Shown piece by piece: positions 16,536 to 25,037 of a DNA stretch of 64,000 bases. Below the pieces are notes generated by a model. That model did no database searches, was not told the origin of the DNA, and saw only the letters and a list, made by a program, of their open reading frames with translations. A program made the translations under genes and the position numbers. The stretch's first letter is position 1. The number at the start of each line of letters is the position of its first letter. Source of the stretch: G963663735 sp963663735 (GTDB lineage Bacteria > Acidobacteriota > UBA6911 > RPQK01 > JAPXNP01); the NCBI GenBank assembly GCA_963663735.2, contig CAXXHN010000001.1:2046001-2110000 (forward strand). The letters run 5' to 3'.

Positions 16536-17093
16536 CTAGGCTCTTTCCTGGTATTTGCCGTCAGCAGTGGTAATCCGGACCTTATCCCCTACCTTTACAA
16601 ACGGAGGGACCATGATAACTGCCCCGGTGTCCAGGGTGGCCGGTTTGGGGGAATTGCTGGCTGTGGCGCCTTTCAGTTCAGGTTCAGTTTCAACTACCTC
16701 AAGGATCACGGTAGTGGGAGGTTCAATGCCAATGGGTTTTTCCCCGAAGAACTGGATTTCAATCACCTGTCCTTCTTTCAGGAATTTTTCGTAATCGCCG
16801 AGTAACTCGGAATTGAGGGATATCTGCTCATAATTTTCAGTGTCCATGAAAGCGAACAAATCACCATCCCGGTACAGGTACTCCATCTGCTTTTGTTCCA
16901 GCGTGGCTTTTTCCACTGAATCGCTGGAAGAAAAGCGATTGTCATATGATGCGCCGGATTCCAGATTGCGCAGCAGAACCCTGACAAAAGCAGGGCCTTT
17001 GCCTGGAGTTCTATGCTCATAACTGAGTACCCTGTGTGGGACTCCGTCAAAAATTATCACGTTGCCTTTTCTTAACTGTATTGCGTTTATCAT
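16536..17093 (-). CDS. efp: Translation elongation factor P
   Basis: A 185-residue tRNA-mimic protein that relieves ribosome stalling at polyproline. All three domains are present: N-terminal KOW-like, central OB, and C-terminal OB ending VPPFVKVGDKVRITTADGKYQERA. The tip of the first domain carries TPGKGPAF, so the lysine that is beta-lysylated in Escherichia coli is present. No epmA is nearby, and the two KamA-family genes in this window look unlike EpmB. The modification state is therefore unknown. Confidence 0.95.
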   Translation of the reverse strand: MINAIQLRKGNVIIFDGVPHRVLSYEHRTPGKGPAFVRVLLRNLESGASYDNRFSSSDSVEKATLEQKQMEYLYRDGDLFAFMDTENYEQISLNSELLGDYEKFLKEGQVIEIQFFGEKPIGIEPPTTVILEVVETEPELKGATASNSPKPATLDTGAVIMVPPFVKVGDKVRITTADGKYQERA

Positions 17094-17236
17094 AAGTCCT
17101 AAGAAGATAACATAAAACGGTCATTTTGGGGAAGATGTGGTCGGATACTGTTGATAAGTTCGAACTGGGATTTGCGAAGTCTGAAGGAATGGCTTCTCAA
17201 AGATCTGGAGGTGGAATCTCCGGCAGGATAACCTTT

Positions 17237-17280
17237 GACCATGAAGGCGCGCTAATCCTGGATCGCGCGCCTTCATGGTC
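17237..17280. repeat. Perfect 16-bp hairpin between efp and the FG-GAP gene
   Basis: GACCATGAAGGCGCGC at 17237-17252 is exactly complementary to 17265-17280, with a 12-nt loop. It begins 5 bases after the stop of the minus-strand FG-GAP gene. Neither side has a T-run, so it is not a textbook terminator. It could stabilise the mRNA 3' end or be a palindromic repeat unit. Confidence 0.6.
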
Positions 17281-17284
17281 CAGG

Positions 17285-20200
17285 CTAGTCTTCGGTGACC
17301 CTTGTTTTAAGTTCCGGTACCACCCTGTTAAAAATGCGGGTGTTCCACTTTTCCCGGTATTCCCGGTGTTTTTCCAGGTTTGGAAATTCTTCGGTATAGG
17401 GATAAGCGGACATGTTATGGAAAGGGAGGGGGCCAAGAAAATGGGGACCGCCTGAATGGGGATCCATGTCTTTCCCGAATCCATCGACAAATACCAGGTA
17501 ATCCCTGGCCCAACCCTCCGGCAGTTTTGGCAGTGTTTCCAGATCGAATAGAATTTCAATCTCGTCTCCAGACCTGGTGATGACATAATAGTCATCCTTA
17601 TTTTCCAGGAGTTGACGTACATCTCCATAACGGGTATAGGCGCCTGTATGGACTTTCCAGTCCGGGAAATAGACATGGTCGTAATCATAAAGCCGGGGCA
17701 GTTTTCCGTCTGGAGACCATGGTGAGGGGTTGCCTTTGAAATGCAGGTCGGCATGCGCCGCGGGAAGCCTGTAGATCTGGTAGTCATCCCGCGGTTTTCC
17801 GCTTTCCACCTGTATCTGGTCCCAGTAAATCTTCATGTTGGTGATGATCCGGACCTCCCTGGATTCAGAAAGGAATTTACCGGAAAGATCCACGGTCATA
17901 TACTTTGGAAGCCCTGCCGGAAAACCCATTTGTTCAATCACCGTGACCCAGTTCCCGCTGCTGTCCTTTACCTGCAGGTAGGGGGGGATCAGCTGGATTC
18001 CGGACTGAAAAGCAGCAAAGTTGCTGCTGCTGTCAGCATAGTCGATCCAGGCCCACATCAGGAGGACGGTATAGTCCTGACTGGCCTGCCCCAGGTCAAG
18101 GATCAGCTCATGGATATCACTGTATCCCTGGAAGGGCTGGCTGTCTGCCACAGGCGGGTAGATCCGGTCAATTTTTTGTATGGACGAAAGCACATCATTA
18201 CCGTGTCCGTCGTTAGCGGAAACAGGAGTAGTAGCGGATTCTGCCGTTAACAGCCGGAAGGGAAGATAAGGAGGCCCGGGAAGGAGTTTTTCATCCGGAA
18301 AAACCTCGTACTCTGCCGGGTGGTCTACCACTGCCAGTTCCACCTGGTCAAAGAGAATCGCTTCTTCCAGCTGGCTGTTAAGAGTCAGGGCCAGGTCGCC
18401 GTTTTTCAGCCTGGTATCCGCGCGATTCAGTTTGATGTATTCATCGGTGTCAGGATAATTGAAGGTTTTTGGTGCCTCCAGGTTGCCGTATGCGCTTCCC
18501 CCCAGGAAATCGGACTGGTATTTGTAGGAGTTGCCATCCCACACATACATAATCGGGCAGCTTGTGCCTTTCCGGTCCAACTCCCTGATATCGATGGTTT
18601 TGTTTACGTTGTGGTCCTTTTCTGATTGCAGTATACCATTAGGCCAGAGTAATCGAACTACATCAACCCTGTTGTACTGCCCTAATCCAAAATGGAGCCT
18701 GGCAGGGCTCTGGGACAGGAATCCCTGTCCTCCCAGGTTTTCAATTTTCTGCCAGTGTTTGCCCGACCTTATTTCAGCTTTGACTCCTATCCCCGCTCTA
18801 TTGCTTACGCTTCCCTCAAGGTTAACCGTTAGCCAGTTGTTCTGGTTTCCTCCTTCGTTCCTGAGAAGCAGGGGAGCCTGGCCGTTGACATTGATTACAA
18901 AGTCCATGTCTCCGTCGTTGTCGTAATCGGCAATGCTGACGCCCCTCAAGGGCAAGTTGCTGAATGAGTCAAGGCCTACCTGTGCAGTTACATCTTCCAG
19001 GGAGTCTCCGTTGTTGCGGTAAAGCGAGATTGACGGTCCGGATGCAGGCAGAAAAAGCGATCCATTCAGGGTTAAAAGGTCCAGGTCGCCGTCGTTGTCA
19101 TAATCAAATGGCTGGACATTGATGAAATTGTGGATATTTCCCAGTGAATGAATCTCTTTCTGGCTGTTGAAGGAGAGGTTTTGGCCTTTTAAGACCAGAA
19201 GTCCATCCTGGGATTCGCTGGGCATGATGAGTTCCAGGAGTCCGTCCCGATTAAGATCAGCGGCGGTTGCGCAGGCGCGGGGATTGTTACCGTTGAGGGA
19301 TGATACCAGTTCGAAAGTACCGTCTCTCCTGTTGCTGAAGATCTGGTCAGGTTCCCTGAAATTTATCACGTAAAAATCAGTGTCACGACTGTTGTTAAAG
19401 TCACCGGTTAATACCCCGACTGATTTCAGTTTTCCTCCTGACAGCATGGATTCTTCAGTAACATCCTTGAAATTTCCTTTGCCGTCGTTCTGGTACAGGC
19501 GGTTTTCAGCACCGGGAAAGTCATCCGGGAATACTTTGTCAGTACAGTCAAAACCGGAGATATCAGTAAAATTGGCTACGTAGATATCCAGATCGCTGTC
19601 ATGGTCATAATCCACGAAAGCACCGCCAAAACCCGTGGCTTTGTCGCCCACCCCACACTGCTCAGTTACATTCTTAAAGGTTCCGTCTTTTTCATTATGG
19701 AAGAGCTGGTTTTCCTCATGGTTGATCAGGTAGAGATCAGGATATCCATCATTATCATAGTCTCCCCAAAGGGAGAGATTGGTTTTGTATTTTTGCTCCA
19801 GTCCAGAGCCTTCGGTTACATCTGCAAATGTTCCGTTTCCCAGATTATGGAAGAGTCTTCCTGTCCCGCCCTGGGCCCCGGAATTGGCCAGGTAAAGATC
19901 GTAGTATCCATCCTGGTCATAATCCCCAAACGTGGCTCCTGATCCCAACCAGGGGATGATCGTGTTTTCAAAATATGCCTCATCAGCGATTTTCAGGAGT
20001 GCATTTCCAGGACCATTATGGGTAAATGTCAAACCGGCTTCAGATGAAACATTTTTGAAGGAGACTGCAATTCGGCCGGTTATCGGTTCAGAGTAGCCGG
20101 GCAGGTATTCAGACGGGAGATCCTGGATGGCCTCCCCGTATTTTCCCTGTTCCAGGTATTGCAGACCCACGGTAGTGCTGCCGAACAGCTCCTGCAGTTG

Positions 20201-20809
20201 GCGAAACCTGTCCATGGCTTTCCGGCTTTCATCCATTCTCCGTAGCCGGCTTAGGGCTGTGGCCCGGTTGTAGAAGGCTGAGGCATTATAAGGTTCGTTT
20301 TTGATGACTGTATCAAAATAAACCAGGGCTTCCTTATATTCACGGTTACGCATCAGCAGCCTGCCCAGGTAATAATTAGCTGAAATATCCTGGCTGTCCT
20401 GTCTGAGGACTTCCCTGAAGGAGGCAATGGCCTTGTCTATCTGGTCCCGGTTGATATAAATCAGGCCTGCTACAAAATGAGAGTGAATTTCAGCAGGATC
20501 GATTTCCAGGGCTTTCTTGAATGCTTCCAGGGCCTGGTCATAATCCTGTCCGTAAAAATGAGATATCCCCAGATTGACCCAGGCGGGAAGCACAGTGCTG
20601 TCCAGTTTCAACAGTTCATGGAATTCCTGTATGGCAGCTTCAAACTTGAACTGGTCCATCAGGGCTATCCCGCTGTTAAAATGGGAAATAATGGCCTGGC
20701 TCTCATCTGGTTGAGAATTATCTTGAGCAAACAGGAAAAATCCCGACAGCAGGACCAGGCAGAGAATAGATAAGAAGAACAAGGGAAATGGTTTATTTAG
20801 GCGGAACAT
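17285..20809 (-). CDS. Secreted TPR - FG-GAP/VCBS - ASPIC/UnbV (CRTAC-like) protein
   Basis: A 1174-residue exported protein. A signal peptide (about 1-28) is followed by about five TPR units (35-210). A beta-propeller of FG-GAP/VCBS repeats follows (roughly 250-680) with many calcium-type DxDxDG loops (DYDNDGYPDL, DYDNDGDLDL, DYDNDGDMDF). An ASPIC/UnbV module follows (about 685-760; the LHFGLG and LLWPNG segments). The last 400 or so residues are a further domain I cannot name. It contains YVWDGNSYKYQSDFLGG and several aromatic-rich strands. Proteins of this type are secreted or surface bound. Binding of glycans or protein partners is likely, but function is unproven. Confidence 0.88.
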   Translation of the reverse strand: MFRLNKPFPLFFLSILCLVLLSGFFLFAQDNSQPDESQAIISHFNSGIALMDQFKFEAAIQEFHELLKLDSTVLPAWVNLGISHFYGQDYDQALEAFKKALEIDPAEIHSHFVAGLIYINRDQIDKAIASFREVLRQDSQDISANYYLGRLLMRNREYKEALVYFDTVIKNEPYNASAFYNRATALSRLRRMDESRKAMDRFRQLQELFGSTTVGLQYLEQGKYGEAIQDLPSEYLPGYSEPITGRIAVSFKNVSSEAGLTFTHNGPGNALLKIADEAYFENTIIPWLGSGATFGDYDQDGYYDLYLANSGAQGGTGRLFHNLGNGTFADVTEGSGLEQKYKTNLSLWGDYDNDGYPDLYLINHEENQLFHNEKDGTFKNVTEQCGVGDKATGFGGAFVDYDHDSDLDIYVANFTDISGFDCTDKVFPDDFPGAENRLYQNDGKGNFKDVTEESMLSGGKLKSVGVLTGDFNNSRDTDFYVINFREPDQIFSNRRDGTFELVSSLNGNNPRACATAADLNRDGLLELIMPSESQDGLLVLKGQNLSFNSQKEIHSLGNIHNFINVQPFDYDNDGDLDLLTLNGSLFLPASGPSISLYRNNGDSLEDVTAQVGLDSFSNLPLRGVSIADYDNDGDMDFVINVNGQAPLLLRNEGGNQNNWLTVNLEGSVSNRAGIGVKAEIRSGKHWQKIENLGGQGFLSQSPARLHFGLGQYNRVDVVRLLWPNGILQSEKDHNVNKTIDIRELDRKGTSCPIMYVWDGNSYKYQSDFLGGSAYGNLEAPKTFNYPDTDEYIKLNRADTRLKNGDLALTLNSQLEEAILFDQVELAVVDHPAEYEVFPDEKLLPGPPYLPFRLLTAESATTPVSANDGHGNDVLSSIQKIDRIYPPVADSQPFQGYSDIHELILDLGQASQDYTVLLMWAWIDYADSSSNFAAFQSGIQLIPPYLQVKDSSGNWVTVIEQMGFPAGLPKYMTVDLSGKFLSESREVRIITNMKIYWDQIQVESGKPRDDYQIYRLPAAHADLHFKGNPSPWSPDGKLPRLYDYDHVYFPDWKVHTGAYTRYGDVRQLLENKDDYYVITRSGDEIEILFDLETLPKLPEGWARDYLVFVDGFGKDMDPHSGGPHFLGPLPFHNMSAYPYTEEFPNLEKHREYREKWNTRIFNRVVPELKTRVTED

Positions 20810-21121
20810 GTATTGATTCTACCAATTGTTGGAATGCAATGCTAACCAGCAAATATGGCGACCCCGGATTTCTTACCGGAATGCCATGTGAGGTGCTGGA
20901 GAAGCAGGCCTGTCAAGGTTAAGTCCCTCTTCTTGATCGTATTTGACAGGATATCGAGGAAGTAGCCATTACCTGAGGAGGCCGGGATTCAGGTGTAAAC
21001 GTGACAGCGGTAGAAAGCTTATGAGAAATGCGGGCTTATGACCATTACTACCATGAGTTTTTGAAGCTGCTTGCAGATGAAAAACCGTCAAGGATAACAG
21101 CTCTGATAATTCTCCGGGATT
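20810..21121. other. Gene-free stretch with one possible 35-residue reading frame
   Basis: No promoter or RNA signature is clear. A plus-strand frame from ATG 21028 to TGA 21135 would encode 35 residues beginning MRAYDHYYHEFLKLLADEK. It looks protein-like but has no ribosome site and ends inside the next minus-strand gene. It may be a decayed gene end. I do not call it a gene. Confidence 0.3.
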
Positions 21122-21778
21122 TCAGGAGCAAGTGAAAAGATATTCCTTGAAACCGTTTCTCAGCAGGTATGAATTTGTAATCCTGAAATTTCCAAGCCGG
21201 TTTTCCAGGGACGGCCCTTCATGCCTGGGACATGTCTTTAATATTGAAGAATTGGTGTCATAATTTATACTTTCCTTGTCTTCAATCCTGAAGCTGATTG
21301 GAACCTCCGGTATTTCCTGGCGGGTATAGACCATGGCGAAAGCCAAGGTCCCGGGATGCGAAAATCTGGCCAGGTAATTAAACAAGTGGCCGCATTCATC
21401 AAGTTTCATATAGTTCAGGATATCCCAAAGCAGTATGATGTCGAAACGGGTTCCCTTCTGAAACGGGAGGAGATAGGAGAAAAGATTTTCAGGCGAGCAC
21501 TCATCAGCCGGAGCAAAAAAATCAAAGTCTCTAAAGGAAGAATAAAAATCATCAATATAAAGCTTACAACGGAACTGGGAGAAGAAAAGGACATTCTCGT
21601 TCAGCGCCGGACCGGCATCCAGAATGTGGAATTTCCGGTCTTCCGCCATTTTTTTTGATAACAATTTGAGGACAGGAGAACGATGGATGTTAACAGGATT
21701 TTGTTCCTGTTCCACGTCGACCGGAAGCTCATTTTTGTCAGGTGCTTTTTCTGGCCTCAACCAGTTAGGTATCTTCAT
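21122..21778 (-). CDS. Degenerate class I methyltransferase-like protein
   Basis: A 218-residue cytoplasmic protein with the shape of a Rossmann-fold SAM methyltransferase. A strand-loop HILDAGPALNENVLFF stands where motif I should be, but the usual GxGxG is absent. A later FDIILLWDILNYM resembles motif IV. It then has a helix and a GTLAFAMVYT strand. The first 30 residues are charged and probably disordered. Loss of the glycine loop suggests it may not bind SAM. It lies 90 bases downstream of the bactofilin gene on the same strand, so a link to the cytoskeleton or envelope is possible. I do not recognise a named family. Confidence 0.55.
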   Translation of the reverse strand: MKIPNWLRPEKAPDKNELPVDVEQEQNPVNIHRSPVLKLLSKKMAEDRKFHILDAGPALNENVLFFSQFRCKLYIDDFYSSFRDFDFFAPADECSPENLFSYLLPFQKGTRFDIILLWDILNYMKLDECGHLFNYLARFSHPGTLAFAMVYTRQEIPEVPISFRIEDKESINYDTNSSILKTCPRHEGPSLENRLGNFRITNSYLLRNGFKEYLFTCS

Positions 21779-21868
21779 AAATTATATACACAGAATCTCT
21801 TAGGTACAGCGCAAGCAGTCCTGTCCAGCAGAACGTTGCATTTTTAGACTTTCCTGATTCCCGCGATT

Positions 21869-22369
21869 CTAGATAGTTTTTGGTTTAACAACATCACTGG
21901 TACTGTCAATAGCGGGAGTTGTCTTCGGGGTGGCAAGTATTCCGGGTTTTTCTTCCGCGGCTTTATTTTTAGGCATATCCATATCAATGGAACCCTTGAA
22001 CTTCGCGCCATCTTCGAGTGTCACCCTGGGTGATGTGACGTTGCCCTTGACTGAACCGGTCTGGGTGATCCTGACACTGTCGAATCCCACGATATTACCG
22101 ACTATTTTGCCTTCTATAATGACGCTTTTCCCATAAAGATCAGCTTTAAGGCGTCCGCTTTTTCCTATGGTCACTGAGTTTTTGCGGAGATCAACGAGAC
22201 CTTCCACCTCACTTTGAATAACCAGGTTTTCTTCTCCGAAGATTTCACCTTTAAAAGATAGGGTTGCCCCCATTATCGACCGCTCTGCAGCTTTTGGTGC
22301 CTGGAAAGGGACATCACTCTGGCCAGATGGTTTAGTATTAGACTGTACTTCGTCGTTTTTTTTCCACAT
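21869..22369 (-). CDS. Bactofilin (polymer-forming cytoskeletal protein)
   Basis: A DUF583/bactofilin protein that self-assembles into non-polar filaments used in cell shape, stalk or polar organisation. The central beta-helix runs from about residue 35 to 130, with repeating strands such as VTIGKSGRLKADLYGKSVIIEG and ITQTGSVKGNVTSPRVTLED broken by short turns. Both ends are disordered, with Pro and Lys. A GGAG lies only one base before a first ATG (22384) but 9 bases before ATG 22369, so the second start, used here, is better supported. Confidence 0.88.
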   Translation of the reverse strand: MWKKNDEVQSNTKPSGQSDVPFQAPKAAERSIMGATLSFKGEIFGEENLVIQSEVEGLVDLRKNSVTIGKSGRLKADLYGKSVIIEGKIVGNIVGFDSVRITQTGSVKGNVTSPRVTLEDGAKFKGSIDMDMPKNKAAEEKPGILATPKTTPAIDSTSDVVKPKTI

Positions 22370-22648
22370 ATTGTCATGCTCCAAAAATTTTGTAAGTATT
22401 AGAAATGAATCTAAACTGAGTCCTGCCGCCTGGATGTCATAAGATTTTATTCAAACGGGCTTTTTTTGACCTGTCAGGTATTGTAACCCTTTACGCCTGT
22501 TATGGTGAAGGGAAAAATTGAAATAATGCCGTAAACTCGACGGTTTGAGCAGTTGGGGACAGGCAGCTGGGATCAGCGCTTAACAGACTCCAACTCAAAA
22601 CCCGCTGCCGGAAGCCTTCCTGATCCAAAACTTCATTTTATAAGTCAA

Positions 22649-23326
22649 TCAGGTTGTATGTTGCCTGTAAGATATGGGATCGGCAATGCCGGCTTCCCTG
22701 AACCCCCGCAAGCGGAGGAGGCAGCTGTCACAGGAGCCGCAAGCCTCGTCCTGGTTTTTATAACAAGACCATGTTTTTTCGAGTGGAACTCCAAGTTCCA
22801 GGCCCAGCAGGACAATTTCTTTTTTGTTTTTACGGATAAGAGGTGTTTTGATCCTGATATCTGTTTCAGGTCTTGTCCCCTTCGAAATGGCCTCTTCAAA
22901 AGCCCTGAAAAAAGTCTCCCTGCAGTCCGGGTATCCAGATCCGTCCTCTTCCACCGCGCCGATGTATATGAACTGAGCACCCAGGACTTCTGCCCAACTG
23001 ACAGCGATAGAAAGTAAATTAGCATTCCTGAATGGAACATAGGTAACCGGAATTACTGAAGGGTCAAGATCATTCTCTGGAACTGGCATATTAGGATCTG
23101 TCAGAGCAGATCCCCCGATCGCCCTGAGGTGCTCCGCTGTTGTGATCAGTCTTTCCTTAACACCATAGTAGTCAGCCAGTTGATTGAATGAGCTGACTTC
23201 CCGTTCCCAGGTGAGCTGTCCGTAACCGACATGGAGAAAATATAGTTCATGGCCTTCAGCCCTGGCGCAGGCCGCCGCTACAGAGCTGTCGAGGCCCCCA
23301 CTTAATAAACAAACTGCTTTTGACAT
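22649..23326 (-). CDS. queC: 7-cyano-7-deazaguanine synthase QueC
   Basis: Makes preQ0 from 7-carboxy-7-deazaguanine using ATP and ammonia, in queuosine synthesis. The start at ATG 23326 puts the PP-loop SGGLDSS at residues 9-15 as expected; a longer frame adds 26 residues not seen in the family. The zinc site is formed by the C-terminal cysteines (SCYKNQDEACGSCDSCLLR). Length is about 225 residues, normal for QueC. No queD, queE or queF is in the window. The gene is flanked by unrelated genes. Confidence 0.95.
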   Translation of the reverse strand: MSKAVCLLSGGLDSSVAAACARAEGHELYFLHVGYGQLTWEREVSSFNQLADYYGVKERLITTAEHLRAIGGSALTDPNMPVPENDLDPSVIPVTYVPFRNANLLSIAVSWAEVLGAQFIYIGAVEEDGSGYPDCRETFFRAFEEAISKGTRPETDIRIKTPLIRKNKKEIVLLGLELGVPLEKTWSCYKNQDEACGSCDSCLLRLRGFREAGIADPISYRQHTT

Positions 23327-23462
23327 ATTAAAATTGTATTCTATTAGGAGAAAATATTCATGAAGATGTATTTTGAGATCTGAAAAGGTATACCATGTAA
23401 ACAACGGTGATATCTAATGTTCGTATGGACAGGCACTGACAGGAAGGAATGCTCTCCCCGAA

Positions 23463-23780
23463 ATGAATAGAAAACTGCTGGCGGGTTTTGGAGTCATTTT
23501 ATTGGCAGGAGTCCTGTTTTTGCTGGTGCTGAAGTCTTATACGGTAGAGATTGTCCACTTGGTTGTTGTCAACGCAGTGGTGCAGAAAGCACCTGATGGT
23601 TATGACCAGGCAAAAATAGAGAAGGTTTTTAATGATGCCCTGGTCCGCGCGGATCAGGGTGGTTCCAGGGACAGATATCTGGTTGAACTGCAGGAGGTAT
23701 TTCGCAGCCTGGAAAAGAGGCAATATCTTGAACCAGAAGAAATGGACGGATTGCTGGCTCAATTGAATATGAAGGAGTAG
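23463..23780 (+). CDS. Small single-pass membrane protein, unknown
   Basis: A 105-residue protein with one N-terminal hydrophobic helix (about residues 6-26) and a soluble helical domain of about 75 residues rich in charged residues. The tail ends in a predicted helix pair (FRSLEKRQYLEPEEMDGLL). I do not recognise the family. It lies 25 bases before the RDD-family gene on the same strand, so they are likely co-transcribed and may both act at the inner membrane. Confidence 0.6.
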   Translation: MNRKLLAGFGVILLAGVLFLLVLKSYTVEIVHLVVVNAVVQKAPDGYDQAKIEKVFNDALVRADQGGSRDRYLVELQEVFRSLEKRQYLEPEEMDGLLAQLNMKE

Positions 23781-23805
23781 CAACTCCGCTTTCACAGGAT
23801 GAAAT

Positions 23806-24852
23806 ATGAGTGGGGATAAAAAAAACGATATAGACTGGCAGTCTGAATTAAAGGAGCGATTGGAAGCCTACGAAAAACGGACAGGCAGAAGGATTTCCGG
23901 CCGCAAGGACCCGGAGCGTATCCTGGATGAAGAGGGCATGCTGGATTCTATTTCAGAAATAAGCGAAGAAACTACTGATTCCCTTGAGCCAGACGAAGTT
24001 GAAGACTTTGGTAACAGAATGGAAATTGAGATCCCGGACGAATCCCCTTATCCTGAAGATGACGAAGATACTCCGGAGGAAGATTATCAGGTGGGCCCCG
24101 ATTTTCTCGCTGTTCTGGATGGCATGGATGAAGATGATGAGATGGATTCTTTCCTGTTCAGGGAAAGGCTCAGCAGGGATGCTGACCCGGATGAAGGATT
24201 TGATCTGACTGGCCCAGACGGTTCCGGAGCTCTTTCGGAAGAGGATGAGGATGTCTATTTTGAGGGGATGGAGCATGACAACGAGGAAGAAGAGGAGCTT
24301 TTTCCAGATCCAGTGGTTAAAGTGGTGAACATTGAGGAATTCCGCATGGATTCCAGCGCTGATGGAGTTTTTGTACCACTGAAAGACAATTCTCCATTAG
24401 GGCATGAGGATGAATATGAGCCTGACGAGGAAGAGGAGGTTTCCAAGGAAATAATAGTCTCGAGACTGCTAAGCGGGACTATTGACATGTTGATAGCCGT
24501 CATCATTGCCGCTGGATTCATGGAGATTGCCGCCTGGAAGCTCTCCCTGAATTTTTTCGAGGTGGGAGTGCTTAAGTGGATAGGCATTATTGCGGTCCTG
24601 TTTTATATCCTCAACTGCCTCTATTTTCTGACACTGGCCCAGCGTACACCAGGAATGCTTTTGACGGAACTGAAGCTGTCACCCGGCAAGGGGCGGACAT
24701 CACTGACTTTCATGGGCATATTGATCAGGACACTGGCCTTTTTCCCAAGCGCTTTATGTGTCACCGGTTTGGTCTGGGCATTTTTTGATTACCAGGCCAG
24801 ATGCCTGCACGATATCGTTTCTGGTACCAGAATTATTTCTTCCCGGGGCTGA
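23806..24852 (+). CDS. RDD-family membrane protein with long acidic N-terminal region
   Basis: A 348-residue protein in two parts. Residues 1 to about 215 are soluble, low-complexity and very acidic, with runs of Glu and Asp. The rest is an RDD domain with three or more hydrophobic helices. Its markers are SRLLSGTIDMLI, AQRTPGMLLTELKLSP and the closing DYQARCLHDIVSGTRII. RDD proteins have been linked to sodium/proton exchange in some bacteria, but most are uncharacterised. The acidic extension is unusual and could be a cytoplasmic binding region for basic partners. Confidence 0.78.
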   Translation: MSGDKKNDIDWQSELKERLEAYEKRTGRRISGRKDPERILDEEGMLDSISEISEETTDSLEPDEVEDFGNRMEIEIPDESPYPEDDEDTPEEDYQVGPDFLAVLDGMDEDDEMDSFLFRERLSRDADPDEGFDLTGPDGSGALSEEDEDVYFEGMEHDNEEEEELFPDPVVKVVNIEEFRMDSSADGVFVPLKDNSPLGHEDEYEPDEEEEVSKEIIVSRLLSGTIDMLIAVIIAAGFMEIAAWKLSLNFFEVGVLKWIGIIAVLFYILNCLYFLTLAQRTPGMLLTELKLSPGKGRTSLTFMGILIRTLAFFPSALCVTGLVWAFFDYQARCLHDIVSGTRIISSRG

Positions 24853-25037
24853 TCTGTTGCAAAACTGGGAGTAGCCACCCTGGGGTTTGAAAGCGTCGGA
24901 GTTGTTTGTGGCAGGTCCGGGGCGCTCAGAATGAATGCCGGTTTCCTCCTCGCCTTTTCAGTATGGGTGGCTATAGACGCTTCAGGAAAAAGTATTCCAT
25001 TCCTGAGATTTTTTTCATTTTAGTTCATTAAATTAAT

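Noticed and set aside
16536..17093. EF-P beta-lysylation by one of the two KamA-family proteins in the window
   Set aside because: Both proteins are longer than EpmB, one is a good AblA in an abl operon, the other lacks the PLP loop, and no epmA is present.
17150..17175. A TTCGAACT stretch resembling a tRNA T-arm
   Set aside because: There is no matching acceptor stem, anticodon arm or D-arm around it.
24872..24973. A 9-base inverted repeat (TAGCCACCC and GGGTGGCTA) after the RDD gene
   Set aside because: The arms are 84 bases apart with no T-run, so neither a terminator nor an operator is supported.
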